Assembly: GCA_003255065.1 (NCBI GenBank)
Contig: QAOA01001798.1
Location: 118,281 to 182,280, forward strand
Reading direction: 5' to 3'
Length of the DNA stretch: 64,000 nucleotides
Source of the DNA: Cercis canadensis
Lineage: Eukaryota > Streptophyta > Magnoliopsida > Fabales > Fabaceae
The notes beneath the pieces were generated by a model, which ran no database searches, had not been told where the DNA came from, and saw only the letters and a list, made by a program, of their open reading frames with translations. The position numbers were made by a program, and so were the translations under genes. Shown here piece by piece: positions 48,649 to 61,800 of this stretch. Every line of letters starts with the position of its first letter. Within the stretch, counting starts at the first letter, position 1.

Positions 48649-49075
48649 TATATATACGTTGAGTCGTTGAGAGCTGAAACCTCTTGCATTCACAAATATA
48701 TGGCTATCTATCCCTCCTGTTTTGGAGGAAAAATTATCAGAAATTAATAGAATTTAAATCAGATTCTCATTACCTTTATTGCTCTCTTTAAGTTTCTTTT
48801 ATAAATAATTTATTTAAGTGTTTATATATAAAAAANATATATATACACGTTGAGTCGTTGAGAGCTGAAACCTCTTGCATTCACAAATATATGGCTATCT
48901 ATCCCTCCTGTTTTGGAGGAATTTAGATATGTGTCATAGTGACTATAAAATATATAAAATGGCGCGGAAAAATTATCAGAAATTAATAGAATTTAAATCA
49001 GATTCTCATTACCTCTATTGCTCTCTTTAAGTTCCTTTTATAAATAATTTATTTAAATGTTTATATAAAAAAAAA
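48649..49075. repeat. Duplicated segment around the n at 48836
   Basis: The segment from 'acgttgagtcgttgagagc' to the AT-rich end (about 48649-48835) recurs after the n to about 49075. The second copy has an extra stretch of about 47 bp (48921-48967, 'atttagatatgtgtcatag...'). It lies between copy B and TIC110, just above the copy B start. Confidence 0.7.
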
Positions 49076-49879
49076 ATTATATGAAAAGCTTTTATATTAT
49101 AATTTTTTTAAATTAAGTTATTTTTTATTTAATTATATTTAGAGTTCTTATAATTTAAGTAAAAATTTAGGTATGCTTTTATAATTTATTTTTCTTTTGA
49201 GTCTTTATTTTTTCATTTGCATATAAATAAGTTCTTTTTATTAGTCTAAATTATAACATTATTAATAGATTACTGATGTGTCAAACATTATATACTAGGA
49301 AGCACGGACACGGCAATTTGATGCTGTGTCCGTGTGTCTGACACTTTATGAACTTAAACACAGCCACAACACTTGTTTGACATGCGTATTCTGAGTTCTT
49401 GTAATTTAAGTATAATTTTATAATTTATTTCTTTATCAATGAGTCTTTATTTTTTCATTTGCATATAAATAAATTTCTTTTATTAGTCTAAATTATAACA
49501 TTGATAATGGGTTACCGATATTTCAAACATTATATATATTTGACAAATACAAAGGTCTATCTAGCAGAGCCAAATCATGACTAATTACCCACGTGGCCTC
49601 ACCCTCAAGTCACGTGCGCTACTATTGCATCAATTTTTACTGTAGACTAGACCGACGGCTAAGGGGCCTCGTAGGCCCATTTCAAATCAGCAAAATAGGC
49701 CCACACCATTTCATTTCTCAGTTTTTGGCTGCTTACTCTCTCAAGTCTCATCTTGTCGGAGTCTCCCCTCTATCTTCTTCCTCCCTCTCATCTTTCGTTA
49801 AACCCTATAGGCTATAAGCCTCTATAACTGCAACCATACTCCGACGTCGTCTTTGGTTTTTCTTCGAGAGGGAGGAGCT
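49076..49879. other. Upstream region of TIC110
   Basis: AT-rich with a hairpin-forming 'cacggacacgg' / 'gtgtccgtgtg' pair at 49303-49340. No coding exon before 49880. The promoter-like part is listed separately. Confidence 0.4.
49660..49710 (+). promoter_or_regulatory. Paired site II-like elements upstream of TIC110
   Basis: Two 'taggccca' words at 49672-49679 and 49696-49703, 24 bp apart, are reverse complements of TGGGCCT. Such site II elements are common in promoters of plant housekeeping and organelle-protein genes. They lie about 180-210 bp before the TIC110 start codon. No clear TATA box is seen between them and the start. Confidence 0.5.
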
Positions 49880-50635
49880 ATGAATCCTTCTACTCTCATC
49901 GCTTCTCCTTCTTCTCCTTCACACCACCCTTCCCTTCCTGGCTCTCCTTTCCTTAACCCCATCCCACTCTGCATCACCAGGAACTCTACTCTTTCCAACC
50001 GACGTCGTTTCAGAGTATCAGTCCCACATAGTTCATACGCATCCTCTGACCAGCCTAGCACTTCGACGCCGGCGGCTCCAAGTCTCACCAGAGCCGCAAA
50101 GGAGCTCAAGGGAATTGAGGTCTTGGTTGACAAATTATCACCGCCTATCAGATTAGCAAGCTCTGTAATTATCTTTGCTGGGGCTGTAGCTGCAGGGTAC
50201 GGGTTGGGGTCTCGATTTGGTGGGAGCAGAAATGCTGCACTGGGTGGTGCCGTCGCGCTTGGTGCGGCTGGTGGAGCTGCTGCTTACGCTTTGAATGCTT
50301 GTGCCCCGCAAGTTGCAGCAGTGAATTTGCGTAACTATGTGGCTGGATTTGACGACCCTGCTAAGGTCACCAAAGAAGACATCGAGAGTATTGCTAACAA
50401 GTTAGTCTCAATTGTTGTTAACATTGAATTAGTTGCAAGGCCTTTTCGTTGCTTAAAATCTCGGGTTCAGAACTACATCTGGGCTAGTGTTAGTTAATTG
50501 TTTCCCATGGAACTATGGATTGGCTTTTTTGTCGGAAGGAAGCACTTTTGAATAAGCTATGAAGTTTGGCTCCCATGAAAGGCTGATTTAAACCGTTTCT
50601 TCACAAGATCAAATTTTTAACTTCAGCAAATGTGA

Positions 50636-50666
<31 letters not shown>

Positions 50667-53600
50667 CAATTTTTTTGGGTAACGAAGATTGCCCTTTTTA
50701 ACCCAATAAAAATGCTAATCCAAATCCAAACGAGCTAATTTTTGTCTCACTGCTTCTGTGATTACAGCTTAGTATAATTTTTCTTTTCTATTACATTTGT
50801 ATTTTTGACTTTGTGGCTTAAAGTTTAAAGCCATTTTCACTTCTGTATGGATTATTTTGAATTCAAATATGGAAGAAGATATTCATTTTTTCCAAAACAA
50901 AAAAAAATGTTACTAACGTCTGTGAATGTCTGATGGTTTTTTTTTTTTTTCAGGTATGGTGTGAACAAGCAAGATGAGGCATTCAAAGCAGAGATTTGTG
51001 ATATCTATAGCCAGTGAGTGACAAATTAACTTTCTGTCCAATTGCCTATTTGTTTCTACTCTTATCACTTCTGTACATGATATTATGTATGGAACGAGTT
51101 ATGATTTGGCTCTGACTTCCTGCAAGTGTATTTAACTTTGTGATTAATTTGCATTTCAACTTGTCACTCAGGTTTGTGTCTTCTGTGCTTCCTCCTGGAG
51201 GCCAGGAACTTAAAGGTGATGAGGTTGATAGAATCGTCAGCTTCAAAAATGCTTTAGGAATTGATGATCCAGATGCAGCTGCTATGCATATGGAGGTACG
51301 CTTATGCTACTTGTTTGCATGCCTGTGGAGATTGAGTATCTTTATTAACTTATGTGAAGCAGTTTCCATACCTTACTAGTTTTGTGCTTGTTCACCTCCA
51401 GATTGGTAGGCAAATCTTCAGGCAAAGGCTGGAAGTTGAAGATCGGGATGCTGATATTGAGCAGCGTCGGGTAAGTCAATTGTACCAATATCTTAATCAA
51501 CCAATTGATGAGAGATGTGTAGGGTTTTTAAATCGATTTTTGGAGCTTGACCACTGTTGGGGAGTCTCCAGTGCAGGCATTTCAGAAGTTGATATATGTA
51601 TCGAATCTTGTCTTTGGAGAAGCATCATCTTTCCTTCTACCTTGGAAGCGTGTTTTCAAGGTCACTGATTCCCAGGTACTTATCTATCAATTCATTTGTC
51701 TGGCTTGTGGATTGTAATATGTATTATTAACATGCAACTAGACTTGGTTTGTAGTTGTGTTCCTGTTTGTTTGCAGCATTAGGTATTTGTCCATAAAGAA
51801 AGAAAAAGGTTTTTTGCAACATGAATTACATTCTCCAATTGTTTGTCAACATTGACATGGATGTGGTCTCAGATGTTATATTTTAAACAATTCCTCATCA
51901 TAAGTTTCCTGGTTGTCCTAGTCTTTTCATTATACATTTGACAATATGGCAATAATGACCTATTTTACAGGTTGAAGTGGCTATCCGTGATAATGCCCAG
52001 CGATTGTATGCTTCCAAGCTGAAATCAGTTGGCAGAGGTAATTATCAGGTTTTAGTGCTAAGAAAGTAGTTAGGTATCTGTATCTCTCATCTGTAATCCA
52101 TATGCCAAGTAGGCATATGTTTAGGATTTCAGACTTTATTTGTTAGCATATAATTGCGTAATATTCTTGTTTAGAGTATGGGAAGCTAGGTAGGGTCATT
52201 TTTAGTAGGTATTGGTCCAATCAGATGTCTGTCAATGATGATTGATGAGAAATCACTCCTAGATTATATTCTTCATGGTTTAATTAGAGATGCATTTGTA
52301 GATAATACAGCCTTAAAGTTGAATATATATATATATATATTTTAAGAAAAAATTCTGAATGAATCTATCTGATATGTGGAAGTTTATTCTTAGCTAAAAT
52401 AATTGTCATCCGAACAACTTAAGTAATTCCATATCAACTAGTTGTAGTCGTCAAGTAGTTTGTTTCCTTAAGTGCTAACTGGAAAAATCTTGCCCAGATA
52501 TTGATGCTGGACAACTTGTTATGCTTAGAGAAGCACAACGTTTATATCACCTTTCTGATGAGGTATCGTCATCCCCCACCCCGTCTCTTCTTCATACATG
52601 TATAGAAATTGCAACTTGTTCTCTGTGATAAACCTTTCCTTTTAGCCAAAACTGTTCCATGATGAGGTATAATGTGCTGTTTATTAATTAGAAAGAATCT
52701 TTCTCTTGAAGCTTGCTGGGAACTTGTTTAAGGAGCATACAAGGAAATTGGTTGAGGAAAATGTTTCAGTGGCACTTAGTGTACTTAAATCCCGCACAAG
52801 AGCAGTGTAAGATTACTACTTCTCAAAAAAGTGTGCTTATAGTCGTGCTCTTAAATATTCTTTTTATTGAGGGGTTTGGTCATAGAAGGTTTTCTTAAAG
52901 TAAGTGCTTGGTTGGCATGTTAATGTCCCAAAACATACTTCCATGTGAAATATTGAATTCTGGATATGCTTTTCCTTGTAGTTTGTCTGTTAAGTTTTCT
53001 TTTGGTTTTGTTTTTACCAATGTAAGCAATTTGCAAATGTAGAATAAACAATATCTAACCAACTTGAGTTTTCCAGTCCTGGAGTTCGCCAAGCTGTAGA
53101 GGAACTTGATAAGATATTAGCATTCAATGATTTACTCATCTCATTCAAGAATCATCCAGATGTAGATCAATTTGCTCGTGGTGCTGGTCCGATTTCTTTA
53201 CTAGGTAAACTTTCCAATTATATGGTATAATTTTCACTTTTCTATTTTTTGGATTTGTCAATGTGCTTGTGTTTTGAATCTAAATTCTTGAAGTTGACAT
53301 TGATGCATCTTTGGCGTAGGTGGTGATTTTGATGGTGACAGAAAGATGGAAGAATTGAAACTCCTTTATAGAGCATATGTTACAGATTCTTTGTCTGGTG
53401 GTCGCTTGGAAGATAATAAGGTAAATGACCATTACATTACTTATAAATCTCAGGTCATTTAATTGTATCTTTTCTTGATAAATTAAGATCTTTTAAAGTT
53501 GAGTTTGGGCTACTGTTTTCATAAGGAAGAACTGTTGTGTCTTCTGATTGAACAAGTGTTTTTTATCATTTTTTTGTTTTTGTTTTTGTTTTTTTTTTTT

Positions 53601-56600
53601 TCTGTTCGGTTTTGTGNGGGTGTGGGGGGGGGGGGGGGGTTGGATTTGACCATGTAGTATTGGAATAAAATGAAAGGAATTACAAACTGCCTGTAAATAG
53701 GAGCTGTGTGCCTTACTGTCTTGCAAATTGCAATGTGGCATCTCAACAATCTTCATGGGTGCAAGTGGATTCAACATTGGAGGGGCTGCCTTTCTCCAAT
53801 AGATAATCTTTCTTCTCTGTAATTTAATTATGTAGTTGGCCCCCCAAGGTTTGTTATTCCCCCAATGGCCCCACTTGAACCCCTTTCAGTATGTTCTGGT
53901 TCCACCCTTAATCCTTTTAGTCTTGCCTATAAGACAAAAAGAAAAACTTTTGGCTAAAGTAGGGTGCTTGTGCAGGACTAGTGCTAGATGGATTTCCTCC
54001 TGGGAAATCCTTGTGTTGCACCCCTCGTCTCATTTTGTTTAAACTGCAGGAGTGCATTACCAAGGACCAGGCTCTACACTGACCAATAAGAAAAAAGAAA
54101 AAAAAAAGAGGTTCCCAATTGCTGTTAACTAACATTCACTAAAGTAAGACTGAAAAGAGGAATAAATAATCTAAATATGAAGTATATGCTTGATGTTGAG
54201 GAGTAAGGTGTGGCTTGTAGGATAACTCTAGTGAAGGGTATTTTAGTCTTTGTACATGCACTCTATGCTATATTGATACAGACTGAACTGAGGCTTCATC
54301 ATGAGTGGGCCTTTTTAGTCATTCTTTATTCTCTCGTCCCCCCTCCCCTACTCTCTCTGAGATGGCATTAGAGCCTCATTGACCAGCTTGTGAGTTAAAT
54401 TTTTTGTTGCCCTCAGCTTTATGATAAAAATCAATTTAAACTAGATTTTGATTTTTGGTACAAGTTAGTCCATTATCTTGTTTCAAGCTCGATGGACTTC
54501 TACCTGAGTGGGTTTTTTAGAGTGTTAGAAATTATTCTTGTGCCCTTGTCTAACAGCTTAAGCTTTTAGGTCAAGTGGTTCTCAACAGTTTGAGATGTAT
54601 ACACTATAAGAATCCCTGTTGTATGTAGTTATATTTGTTACACAGTCTTGTTGTCTTGAATCAGCATGCAGGTATTATATCTATGTGCTGTAAACTGTGA
54701 AACTAGTAATATGTTTGGTGTGAAAAATTTATTGCTAATTTTAAGGTAGATTCTGCTCTATGGACCATGACTAATAAACTGTTTGTTTATCATATAAACT
54801 GTGAAACTTGACTTGTATATTAATCATGTTGTACTTTGATTATACTCTCATTTGGCTTTTCATATAAAGATTTTGTAGTTACTATATTTATCTCTTGCCT
54901 CAGTAAGTAATACGTTTATCTTTTGTTTCAGCTGGCTGCATTAAATCAGTTAAGGAATATATTTGGGTTGGGTAAACGTGAAGCAGAAGCCATTACACTT
55001 GATGTCACATCAAAGGTATATCGTAAAAGACTTTCACAGGCTGTTTCAGGTGGTGAGTTAGAAATGGCAGATAGCAAAGCAGCTTTCCTTCAAAATCTCT
55101 GTGATGAACTGCACTTTGATCCTCAAAAGGCCAGTGAAATTCATGAAGGTAATTTGTTATGAAATCATTGTCATAATTCCATCTTGCTGAAATTGTACCT
55201 TATTTAATACCTGGGTTATTAAACACTTTGTTTCTGTAACTTTGATATATACTGTGAGGTTCTCACTCTTAAGGTTATAATAATATTGTGCAGTTACATA
55301 TCTGCTTTCTTATTTGTTGTGATGGCTAGGTTTTTATATAATTTGGCCGTTGATAACTTCATTTATGGTTTGTTACCACATTTGTATTGGGATCTAACAA
55401 TTATTTTGTTGTTTTTAAGAAATTTACCGGAAAAGGCTTCAGCAATGTGTGGCTAATGGGGAACTCAGTGAGGAGGATGTTTCTGCTTTATTGAGGTTGC
55501 GTGTAATGCTCTGTGTACCTCAACAGACTGTTGAAGCAGCCCATTCAGATATCTGTGGCAGCTTGTTTGAGAAGGTAATAAATAATGTTTCATCTTTAAT
55601 TTGTTGGTCGAGTTTATGTTTATCAAGGGGCATTTGGTCCTGCTATGTATAATTGCGAGCTTTGCATGGGTTTTTCGATGATGCTATTCATGTCATTTAT
55701 TGTCTGTACTTAGATTTGCTAATTGCAGGGGTGTTTAGGCAAGTTGGCTCCATATCCTCTTTTTTTTTTTGTTCACATTAATTATTTGCATGCCAGTGGT
55801 GGTCTGTAGGAGTGGGAGTGGGTTCCTCTTGAATAATGTTGGTTCTGACCAGTCTTTCTTTTTTTTTTAGTAAGATTATATTAGGTTTTCTCTGTTTTGG
55901 TTTTTATGGTCTCCTGTTTTTTTAAAAAAAATTATTCCAATATTTAGAACTCTGACTTTCATGTGGCGTATGTTTTAGTGAACCATGAAGATGGATGTCT
56001 CAAAATTATCTCCAGCAATTTCTACCTGATAATTACAGAACCTACACAATTATAATCTCTGCACAGGATAGAGTTTGTCATAATTTCCAGAGTTGTGTTA
56101 TTTGTTTGTATCTTTGTACTCTGTAGCATGCATCTACTTACTGCCAAATCTTTTTTGTTTTGTTTTGGGGGGAAGGGGGGTGGTTTGATTGTCCTATACC
56201 CAATTCAGCTATAAATCAACATCTATATGATATTGATATGACAATAAATGAAGTTATTGTTTTGATTTTGCTTTCTTGTGATGTATGTTTTAGTTTCTGC
56301 TGGACATATTATTGAATATTGAGTTCTAATTCATGTGTTGTCTTGTATAGGTTGTGAAGGATGCAATTGCATCAGGGGTTGATGGCTACGATGCTGATGT
56401 CAAGAACTCAGTGAGAAAAGCAGCACACGGCTTGAGACTAACTAGGGAGACCGCTATGTCCATAGCAAGCAAGGCGGTGAGTACTCATTTATCATAAATT
56501 TGATAGTCATTAATGAAATTTTCAAATGGGCTTTAACATTGTGCCATGAATTGTCTTTTATGATGACACAGGTAAGGAATATATTTATTACCTACATAAA

Positions 56601-57894
56601 ACGTGCACGAGCGGCTGGAAATCGCACAGAATCTGCAAAAGAACTAAAGAAGATGATAGCTTTCAATACCTTGGTTGTGACTGAGTTGGTGGAGGACATC
56701 AAAGGGGAGTCAGCTGATACTTTGATTGAAGAACCTGTAAAGGAGGAAGTGACACAAACTGAAGAAGATGAAGAATGGGATTCTATCCAGACACTTAAGA
56801 AAATAAGACCAAACAAAGAACTTCTAGCGAAATTGGGAAAGTCTTGTCAGACAGAAATTACTCTTAAAGATGACCTTCCAGAAAGAGATAGGACTGACCT
56901 ATACAAGACATACTTGCTTTTCTGTCTAACTGGTGAAGTGACAAGGATTCCTTTTGGCGCCCAGATTACTACCAAGAAGGATGATTCAGAGTATGTCCTT
57001 CTAAATCAGCTTGGTGCGATCCTGGGTTTGAGTGGTAAAGAGATAGTGGAAGTACATAGGAGTCTGGCTGAGCAAGCTTTTAGGCAACAAGCTGAGGTAA
57101 TTTTAGCTGATGGACACTTAACAAAGGCCAGGGTGGAGCAGCTTAATAATTTGCAGCAGCAAGTAGGCTTACCTCCAGAATATGCTCAGAAAATAATCAA
57201 GAGTATAACCACTACAAAAATGTCAGCTGCCATTGAAACTGCAGTAACTCAAGGGAGACTCAATATAAAACAGATGAGAGAACTTAAGGAAGCGAGTGTG
57301 GATTTAGACAGCATGGTATCTGAGAACTTAAGAGAAGCCCTCTTCAAAAAAACTGTGGATGATATTTTCTCATCAGGCACTGGAGAGTTTGATGAGGAGG
57401 AAGTATATGAAAAAATCCCATCAGATCTCAACATTAATAAAGAGAAAGCAAAGGGTGTTGTTCGTGAGCTTGCTGAAAGCAGATTATCGAATTCACTCAT
57501 CCAGGCTGTGGCACTATTAAGACAGAGAAATCGTGAAGGAGTGGTAAGTGGTTGTCTGAAGTTTTTTGTTCACATCATCACATATTTTAATAGACTTGTA
57601 AATTTGAATGTGTGGATAGCCAGGTCTGATTGCTTCTCACCTTTTATGTAGGTTTCCTCCCTCAATGATTTGCTGGCTTGTGACAAAGCAGTACCTTCAC
57701 GACCACTCTCGTGGGAAGTGCCAGAGGAGCTTGCTGATTTATACACTATATACTTGAAGGGTGATCCAGCTCCTGAAAAATTATCTCGTTTGCAGTATCT
57801 GTTGGGCATAAACGATTCCACAGCGGCTGCACTTCGTGAGATGGGAGATAGATTGCATAATATTAGTGCAGAGGAGGAAAACTTTGTATTCTGA
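49880..57894 (+). CDS. TIC110: TIC110, chloroplast inner-envelope protein import component
   Basis: Complete 15-exon gene: 49880-50400, 50954-51013, 51172-51295, 51402-51470, 51577-51675, 51971-52037, 52498-52562, 52712-52806, 53077-53204, 53320-53420, 54932-55148, 55420-55574, 56351-56476, 56572-57543 and 57652-57894. Phases agree; the product is 1013 residues, the usual length. Residues 1-70 are Ser/Pro-rich with few acids, a transit peptide. Two hydrophobic segments follow, about 91-110 ('RLASSVIIFAGAVAAGYGLG') and 119-141, anchoring the protein in the inner envelope. The remaining 850 residues are a helical stromal domain with the acidic stretch 'EEPVKEEVTQTEEDEEWDS' in exon 14. In known plants the protein docks incoming transit peptides and gathers stromal chaperones. 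The n at 53617 lies in intron 10, beside a poly-G run. The ATG at 49880 is in-frame and precedes the transit peptide. Confidence 0.95.
53617..53640. other. Assembly join at poly-G in TIC110 intron 10
   Basis: A single n is followed by 'gggtgtgg' and an uninterrupted G run. The break lies in low-complexity sequence, like the C run before 7905. Coding sequence is not affected. Confidence 0.6.
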
Positions 57895-58894
57895 ATGTTG
57901 TAACGAAATTATTGGCATTAGGCATACTGGAGGAACATCAAGTTGCCTCCAGTCTGCCTTATTTTTATTTGCCATTTTGTTTAGTAGTGAAAGGGAAAAC
58001 AAAATCATGATATAGTTTTTGGTAAAGAAATGAGTGCAGTGTTAGAGGTTGAAATCCAAGATTTTCATAGAATAGTGACAGTTATATTTATTCTTTTGCT
58101 GTTCTCCACCAATAATCTTGAGAATGTTTTTGTTCCGAAGGCAAGGTGTTTTACTGAGTTTTTATACTTTTGTACTCTGGACTGATGTTATAGAAACTTT
58201 AAGGCTTAGGGTTTGTTCAGAAATGGGGCTTAAGGATGATATATTGGCAAATAATGAGTTTGTTTTGAACCCGCTCGATGTTACAAGTTTAGTTTCATTT
58301 CTTAGCCGATTGATAATTGTTATGCATTTGTTAAGGGTGCTTCTTCGTTGCCACAAGGGGCGCAAGTATCACAACTGACAAAATAGTGTATATCCAATGA
58401 AAAGCAAGCATGTGTAGGTGGAATGGAAGGGTTGAGGTGGTTTCTGTTTTATTTGATTTGTGTCTAGTTATTTGAATAAATTGTTAATTGACCCCTACAA
58501 ATTAGTGAAATTTATAAGTCATCACTTTATTTTTGTCAGATTTTTCCCAAAACGGTGTCGTTTTGGTACCTGTATCAATTAAACGCTGAACTCCTTCCCA
58601 AAACGGTGTCGTTTTGGTACCTGTATCAATTAAACGCTCCCCTCGAGCTTTTGCTTCTATTTTCCCCAAACTCATTCTGAAACGCCTAAGCTTCACTCTC
58701 CCTCGTTCCCTCTGCACCCAACCTTGGTGGTATCGTCTCTGTCTGCTATATCTCTTTGCGTGATCCTCTTTCCAGCGCCAGTGTGTGAGTGTTTCTTTCC
58801 CATGCTATGCCTATTTGCTTCTCCTACATGCGAAATGCTTCCCTTTTGTATCTTGACAGCAAACTTACCTTTTAGTTTGAAAATCTTCTTCCAG
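57895..58894. other. TIC110 3' flank and region before the XDH remnant
   Basis: The first part is TIC110 3' untranslated sequence. The CT-rich stretch at about 58640-58790 resembles a 5' leader, but the expected first xanthine dehydrogenase exon (with its cluster-I cysteines) is not recognisable here. Confidence 0.4.
58544..58638. repeat. 44-bp tandem duplication with a palindromic core
   Basis: 'ttcccaaaacggtgtcgttt...attaaacgct' occurs at 58544-58587 and again at 58595-58638, period 51. Each copy contains the near-palindrome 'ccaaaacggtgtcgttttgg'. It sits upstream of the CT-rich leader-like region before the XDH remnant, so it could be part of an old promoter. Confidence 0.65.
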
Positions 58895-61800
58895 GCACTA
58901 TGCCATCAATGCTTGCTTAGCGCCTCTATATTTTGTAGAAGGGATGCATGTAATTACAGTGGAGGGATTAGGAAGCTGCAAGCGGGGATTACACCCTGTC
59001 CAGGTGATATATGTATATATTATTTTCTTTTGTGATGCTTACTCTGTTTTGTGTATCCCCTATTCATTTGGTTCTCGTGTGTATGTGATGTCTTCAGAGG
59101 CCTATGCTATCAGCTTTATTTTTTCCTCTTAATTTATATAAACCCTTTGAAACTAGGAACTTATCCATGTAAGTTCTACAGGAATCACTGGCACGTGCTC
59201 ATGGTTCACAATCTGGATTCTGTACACCTGGCTTCATTATGTCCATGTATTCATTACTGAGGTCAAATCGAACACCACCTAGTCAGGAGCAAATTGAAGA
59301 ACGCCTTGCAGGAAATTTGTGTCGATGCACTGGTTACAAACCAATTCTTGATGCATTCCAGGTCTTTGCCAAAACTAATGATATCTTATATACTGGTGTT
59401 TCTCCAGTGAGCCTTCAAGAAGGCAAGTCTATTTGCCCTTCAAGGGGCAAACCTTTTTCATGCAAATTGAACGGTGTAAATGATGTAGATAAAGAAAAAA
59501 AAAAGTCTTGTTAGCAATGATAGATATCAACCTCCCTCGAATAGTGAAATAGATGGGAGCAAATATACTGAAAAGGACCTTATTTTTCCTCCTGAGTTGT
59601 TAAGGAAACTAACTTACTTAAATTTGACTGGATTTAGTGGTATAAAGTGGTACCGGCCTCTAAACCTTTAACAAGTATTGGATTTAAAAGCCAAGTATCC
59701 TGATGCAAAGTTGTTAGTTGGTAATACTGAGGTAGGAATTGAGATGAGATTCAAGAGAATGCAGTATCGGGCTTTAATTTCTGTCATGCATGTGCCAGAA
59801 TTAAATGCTTTAGATGTAAAGCATGATGGGTTAGAGATAAGTGCTGCAGTAAGACTCTGATCTCTTAACCTTTTTCAGAAAGGTTATAACTGAGCGACCT
59901 GCTCATGAAACTTTGTCTTGTAAGGCCTTTATTGAACAATTGAAGTGGTTTGCTGGAACACAGATAAGAAATGTTGCATCTGTTGGTGGTAATATATGTA
60001 CTGCCAGTCCAATATCAGACTTGAACCCTCTTTGGATGGCAACTAGAGCAGAGTTTCGAATTATTGATTACAAAGGAAACATTAGAACAACAATGGCAGA
60101 AAATTTCTTTTTGGGTTATCGTAAGGTGGATTTGGCAAGTGGCGAAATCTTGCTCTCTGTATTTCTGCCATGGACTAGGACCTTTGAGTTTGTGAAAGAA
60201 TTTAAACTGTCTCATAGAAGGGATGATGATATTGCAATTGTAAATACTGGAATGCTTGTTCATCCTGAGGAACAGAGTGAAAATTGGGTGGTTCATGATG
60301 GATCAATTGTTTATGGTGGGGTGGCTCCACTCTCTCTTTCTGCAACAAAAACTAAGGAGTTTCTCATTGGGAAGATATGGGACCAAGATCTGTTGCAGAA
60401 TGCATTAAAAGTCCTACAAAAGGATATTTCACTCAGGGAAGATGCTCCTGGTGGAATGGTGGAGTTCCGTAAGTCTTTGACGCTAAGTTTCTTCTTAAAA
60501 TTTTTTCTGTGGGTGTCTCATCAAATGGATGGGGAGAAGTACATTAAACACTGTGTACCATTATCACATCTATCTGCTGTGTACTCAGTCCACCACCCAC
60601 CAGTTACAAGATCTCAGGACTATGAAATCATGAAACATGGGACATCTGTGGGTTCTCCTGAGGTTCATCTATCTTCAAGACTTCAGGTTTGTATATGTTT
60701 ATATCTGGGAAAGTGCATTCCAATATTACTGATTACGCATTCTGCTCTGAATTTCTTATGAAGTGTTGTAATCAGTCAAATGTGTATATACATCTTCTTT
60801 CTCCTGCATCTCTTACTATCTAACTCTCAAAGATCCCATCCCTACGTTTATCTCTATTTTGTGCTGCTACTTTAAAATACTTAAGGAATTTGCTCTGATA
60901 AAGTCAAATGATAAACCTAGAATACATTTTGAAGAAAACGCCATGGTCTCTACTACTACCTCTACATATCATATGCAACTTCTACGTTTGTTATATTTGC
61001 ATCTTCCCACTATTATTCTAGTGTGTTAGCTTGTTGCTGACACTGGTTCCTACTTGGACCATTCTCTAACGGACTTAGTTTCTTAAACAACAATAACAAT
61101 CTTTGGATCCAAATTCCTTTGGCTACATGAATTTTAAGTTGAAAGTACTTGAGATCCTCTTTTTAGCTTCTTATGTGAATCCTAATTATATTACTGGAGT
61201 CTTTCCTAGATATATGTTACTTGCTAGGATTCATAACTTCATAGTGGTCGCTTGTCTGCACCCTTTGATACCTAGACGTCTATCCTATTCTTTCATTTCA
61301 CTTGATATTCCCTTTCTATTAATTTCAAAAAAATTTATTTGAATATTGTTTATTTGATCATCATTGAATATATGCTTATACCATTTTTCTTTTACTTTTA
61401 GTAGTATGTCTTCTTGTCTACCAGTTAATGTAATAACACATATTCAGGTTACAGGTGTGGCAGAATATGCTGATGACACACCATTGCCTCCCAATGGTTT
61501 GCATGCAGCCTTGGTGTTGAGTAGGAAACCCCATGCCTGAATACTTATGATTGATGATTCAGGGGCCAAGTCTTCACCTGGATTTTTGGGCATATTTCTG
61601 GCCAAAGATGTACCAGGAAATAATAAAATTGGGCCAGTTGTCGCTGATGAGGAGCTTTTTGCTACAGAATACATCACTTGTGTGGGTCAGGTATCTAGCT
61701 TGCCAAACGATCTGTTTTGCTCTTCTGATACTTGTAATATGTTCATTACTACTGAGCTTGAAGAGTTAAAGGGAAAGGAATTCTCCTGCTATCTTTGTGC

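Noticed and set aside
49822..50133. Open frame antisense to TIC110 exon 1
   Set aside because: It is the reverse-strand shadow of the Ser/Pro-rich transit peptide coding region.
56500..56571. ATG at 56500 as an alternative start of a 383-residue protein
   Set aside because: This sequence is TIC110 intron 13; the reading frame only becomes meaningful after the acceptor at 56571, and exon 13 joins in phase.
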